Source of the DNA: Gammaproteobacteria bacterium RIFCSPHIGHO2_12_FULL_35_23
GTDB taxonomy: Bacteria; Pseudomonadota; Gammaproteobacteria; UBA12402
Length of the DNA: 64,000 bases
Reading direction: 5' to 3'
NCBI GenBank assembly: GCA_001801465.1
Contig: MGXT01000008.1
Location: 72,177 to 136,176 of the forward strand
In this document: positions 61,725 to 64,000 of the stretch, piece after piece
Numbering within the stretch: position 1 is the first letter of the stretch
Layout of the letters: the number at the start of each line of letters is the position of its first letter
Made by a program: the position numbers and the translations under genes
Notes under the pieces: model-generated
Database searches by the model: none
Told to the model about the DNA's origin: nothing
What the model saw: the letters and a program-made list of their open reading frames with translations, nothing else

Positions 61725-62414
61725 TTATTTTTTATTGTTATCACTTTCAGCTTCATCATCCACACTGGCTTCTTTATCTTTAGTGCCGATAATTGTTTCA
61801 GGAGGAGGCGTGACAGGTATTTCTTCTTCTACAGCGCGTGGCGGGTGAATATGAACAACAGTATGGTCTTGTGATTCATCACCTGATAAATCCATTAATT
61901 CTACCCCGTTAGGTAAAGAAAGTTGCGATAAATGAATGCTTTGATTTAACTCTAAATTAGCTAGATCTACTTCAATATATTCTGGAAGATTGGCAGGTAA
62001 ACAAGAAATCTTTATTTCGGTGAAGTGATGAGTGACTACTCCAGCATTACGTATGCCTGGTGCTTTATCTTCGTTGATAAAGTGGATAGGGACATTCATT
62101 TGTAATTTTTCATCAGCTTTAATACGTAAGAAGTCAAGATGTAAAATGTTTGGCTTGTAAGGATGACGTTGAACAGCCTTTAAAATTACTTGTTCTTTTT
62201 TCTTGCCAACGTTTAGAGTCAAAATGCGAGAAAAAAATGCTTCATTTTCTAAGGCGTGTTTGACTGTATTATGACTTAAAGTAATAACAGTTTCTGCTTC
62301 TTTTGCGCCATAGATCACAGCTGGAATAAGGTTTTCTTCGCGTCGTAAACGACGGTTAGCACTAGTGCCACGTACTTCACGTACTTCAGCAGTTAATTCA
62401 TAAATTTCGCTCAT
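61725..62414 (-). CDS. rplY: 50S ribosomal protein L25, long (CTC) form
   Basis: L25 binds 5S rRNA. The 229-residue form has the N-terminal L25 domain (RGTSANRRLRREENLIPAVIYG) and the extra C-terminal beta domain of the CTC type, ending in an acidic, Lys-rich tail. It lies between prs and pth. The 76 bases after its stop contain two hairpins. Confidence 0.96.
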   Translation of the reverse strand: MSEIYELTAEVREVRGTSANRRLRREENLIPAVIYGAKEAETVITLSHNTVKHALENEAFFSRILTLNVGKKKEQVILKAVQRHPYKPNILHLDFLRIKADEKLQMNVPIHFINEDKAPGIRNAGVVTHHFTEIKISCLPANLPEYIEVDLANLELNQSIHLSQLSLPNGVELMDLSGDESQDHTVVHIHPPRAVEEEIPVTPPPETIIGTKDKEASVDDEAESDNNKK

Positions 62415-62511
62415 GTGTGTTCTCCAAATTCTGCCTCAATACTTAGCTAGAGGGGGTACAAAGGTGGAGCATTATACATAGGAAATGATCAATGGTTAAG
62501 GAAAATTTAAC

Positions 62512-63462
62512 TTATTCGAATAAAGAACTTAAAGATTCGGAGCCACAGGCACGTTTAATAGATTCAGCTAACATTTTTTTCAGACTAATTTGCCTAATTT
62601 TTTTACAATTTTTGGCTTCTGGCGTCAAAGGAATGGTGTCAGTGACCACCAATTCATCCATCAGGCTATTGTTTATATTTTCAATTGCATTGCCAGACAA
62701 GACGGCGTGCGTAGCATACGCGCGCACTGTAGCGGCTCCCGCTTCTTTTAAGGCGTCCACAGCTTTACAAATAGTGCCGGCAGTATCAATAATATCATCG
62801 ACAATAATGCAGTTTTTGTTTTTTACTTCTCCAATAATATGCATCACTTGGCTTTCATTTGCTTTGGGTCGACGCTTATCAATAATAGATAAATCAGCCC
62901 CAGGCAGGTGTTTAGCTAAGGCTCTTGCTCTGACTACTCCCCCTACATCGGGTGAAACTACCATAATGCTTGAAAAATCTTTGTAAATAGCTTTAATGTC
63001 ATCTAGGACAATAGGGGTGCTATAGACGTTATCAACCGGCATATAAAAAAAGCCCTGAATTTGATCAGCATGCAAATCTACGGTAAGTACTCGAGAAATA
63101 CCTACGGCTGACATCATATCGGCAACCACTTTGGCGGTAATAGCTACTCGAGCTGAACGAACTCGACGATCTTGTCTTGCAAAACCAAAATAAGGTACAA
63201 CGGCTGAAATCCTAGTAGCAGAAGCACGTCTTAATGCATCGGCTAGGAGGAGTAACTCCATTAAATTATCGCTGGCTGGGCGACAAGTAGATTGAAAGAT
63301 TAACACGTCATGGCTACGTACATTTTCTAAAATTTCAACTGTTACTTCTCCATCACTGAAGCGGCCAATTTTAGCTTTGCCAAGAGGAATTTCGAGTTGC
63401 TGAGCAATTTTTTCAGCTAAGGTACGGTTTGAATTGCCACTAAATAAAATCAATTTAGACAC
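62512..63462 (-). CDS. prs: Ribose-phosphate pyrophosphokinase
   Basis: This enzyme makes phosphoribosyl pyrophosphate for nucleotide, histidine and tryptophan synthesis. The 316 residues carry the N-terminal [18 protein letters not shown], the ATP-binding region with RQDRRV, and the PRPP-binding loop [14 protein letters not shown]. The family signature [11 protein letters not shown] is also present. It lies between tRNA-Gln and rplY. Confidence 0.97.
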   Translation of the reverse strand: MSKLILFSGNSNRTLAEKIAQQLEIPLGKAKIGRFSDGEVTVEILENVRSHDVLIFQSTCRPASDNLMELLLLADALRRASATRISAVVPYFGFARQDRRVRSARVAITAKVVADMMSAVGISRVLTVDLHADQIQGFFYMPVDNVYSTPIVLDDIKAIYKDFSSIMVVSPDVGGVVRARALAKHLPGADLSIIDKRRPKANESQVMHIIGEVKNKNCIIVDDIIDTAGTICKAVDALKEAGAATVRAYATHAVLSGNAIENINNSLMDELVVTDTIPLTPEAKNCKKIRQISLKKMLAESIKRACGSESLSSLFE

Positions 63463-63547
63463 TTATCTATTTCCTTGCATTTGATAACATAGGCTATCAG
63501 ACATGCAAGTATTATATTAGTCTTTCTAATACATGCAATAATCTTAA

Positions 63548-63622
63548 TGGCTGGGATGGTAGGATTCGAACCTACGTATGCGGGGATCAAAACCCCGTGC
63601 CTTACCGCTTGGCGACATCCCA
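63548..63622 (-). tRNA. tRNA-Gln (anticodon TTG)
   Basis: The 75-nucleotide minus-strand sequence has acceptor stem TGGGATG/CATCCCA and anticodon stem ACGGGG/CCCCG enclosing TTTTGAT with anticodon TTG. The T arm GTAGG/CCTAC encloses TTCGAAT. The 3' CCA is encoded. It lies upstream of prs on the same strand. Confidence 0.97.
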
Positions 63623-63776
63623 TCACCGAGAAGGCGGTATTTTGCAAGTTGTCGCGCTTTCTGTCAATTAAATTGTCTAAAACTTAACGGTTTTTAAGAA
63701 TTAACTCATTGTTAATCAGTAAGAATTCGCAAATCTTAAATCTCCTGATAAACTTTTAATAAAGAGAGGTAAAGTT

Positions 63777-64000
63777 ATGGTTAAATTTCTGATGGCTCTA
63801 TTGTTACTCATGGGGGCAGCAAGCCTGTCAATAGCTCAAAGTACGAATTCAACTTCTACTACTATGACTGTGGCTAGTAATCAGTCAGTAAGCTTATCTT
63901 TTGTGCAAACAGCCAGTTTAGCACAATTATCAGCAATTCCTGGTCAGCCCAATCAATACAGATTAATTTTGGCCAATGTTTCACCTTATATTACTTATTT
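63777..64000 (+). CDS. 5' part of a gene for an exported protein
   Basis: The frame starts at ATG 63777 with GAGAGG upstream and runs off the end of the window after about 74 codons. The N-terminus is a signal peptide (about residues 1-20, LLLLMGAASLSIAQ). The mature part is Ser/Thr-rich and then has a strand-like RLILANVSPYITYF. This resembles a family of small secreted gammaproteobacterial proteins, but the fragment is too short to assign. Confidence 0.7.
   Translation, partial: MVKFLMALLLLMGAASLSIAQSTNSTSTTMTVASNQSVSLSFVQTASLAQLSAIPGQPNQYRLILANVSPYITY

Noticed and set aside
63450..63647. A 65-codon minus-strand frame over tRNA-Gln
   Set aside because: It is the tRNA gene read as protein plus flanks, and has no binding site.
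1..64000. CRISPR array or phage genes
   Set aside because: No regularly spaced repeats, cas genes, integrase, capsid or tail genes are visible in the window; the only mobile gene is the IS481 transposase.

Overview
The window comes from the chromosome of an AT-rich, host-associated gammaproteobacterium of the order Legionellales. The main evidence is an almost complete Dot/Icm (type IVB) secretion locus between about 3.4 and 26.0 kb. Around it is a normal gammaproteobacterial housekeeping background: fis, aroQ-accB-accC, kbl-tdh, priA, prlC, and the prs-rplY-pth-ychF block next to tRNA-Gln. The compact single Dot/Icm locus, with dotDCB divergent from icmTS, looks more Coxiella/Rickettsiella-like than Legionella-like. 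That placement is inference; no 16S gene is present.

Layout. 0-2 kb: the 3' end of an unidentified gene, a hairpin, a complete IS481-type insertion sequence, and tRNA-Phe. 2-26 kb: Dot/Icm. On the minus strand are dotD, dotC, dotB and a polytopic membrane protein gene. A divergent promoter faces icmT, icmS, a candidate 47-residue IcmR-position gene and icmQ. A minus-strand zinc-finger gene then interrupts the series. A second promoter precedes icmP, O, N, L, K, E, G, C, D, J and B, and convergent icmH-icmF closes the locus. dotA, icmV, icmW, icmX and dotJ (icmM) are not in the window. 26-33.6 kb: fis, aroQ-accB-accC, a rhodanese, a small exported protein, a DUF6356-like protein, a flavoprotein, an SGNH hydrolase and an MFS transporter. 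33.7-36.7 kb: a 976-residue protein with a membrane-associated N-terminus and a very long Ala/Gly/Ser/Pro-rich tail. 36.9-41.6 kb: LPS core genes (waaF, waaC, a WaaP-like kinase and a two-kinase-domain protein). 41.6-54 kb: metabolism and replication genes, a frameshifted small gene, several small zinc or hypothetical proteins, and a Clp-like AAA module with a broken Walker B. 54.1-59.9 kb: a three-gene run, two members of which are large paralogues carrying C-terminal HAD phosphatase motifs and acidic or low-complexity tails. 60-64 kb: ychF, pth, rplY, prs, tRNA-Gln and the start of an exported protein.

How it fits together. DotC, DotD and DotH form the outer-membrane part of the secretion channel. 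DotG and DotF span the periplasm. DotE, DotP and DotI are inner-membrane parts. DotB and DotO are the cytoplasmic energisers. DotL, DotM and DotN with IcmS form the substrate-receiving coupling complex. IcmF and DotU stabilise the apparatus. The large proteins with eukaryote-style low-complexity regions (33.7 kb and 54-60 kb) and the small proteins at 46 kb are the best local candidates for secreted substrates. That is inferred from genome context and composition, not from a demonstrated signal.
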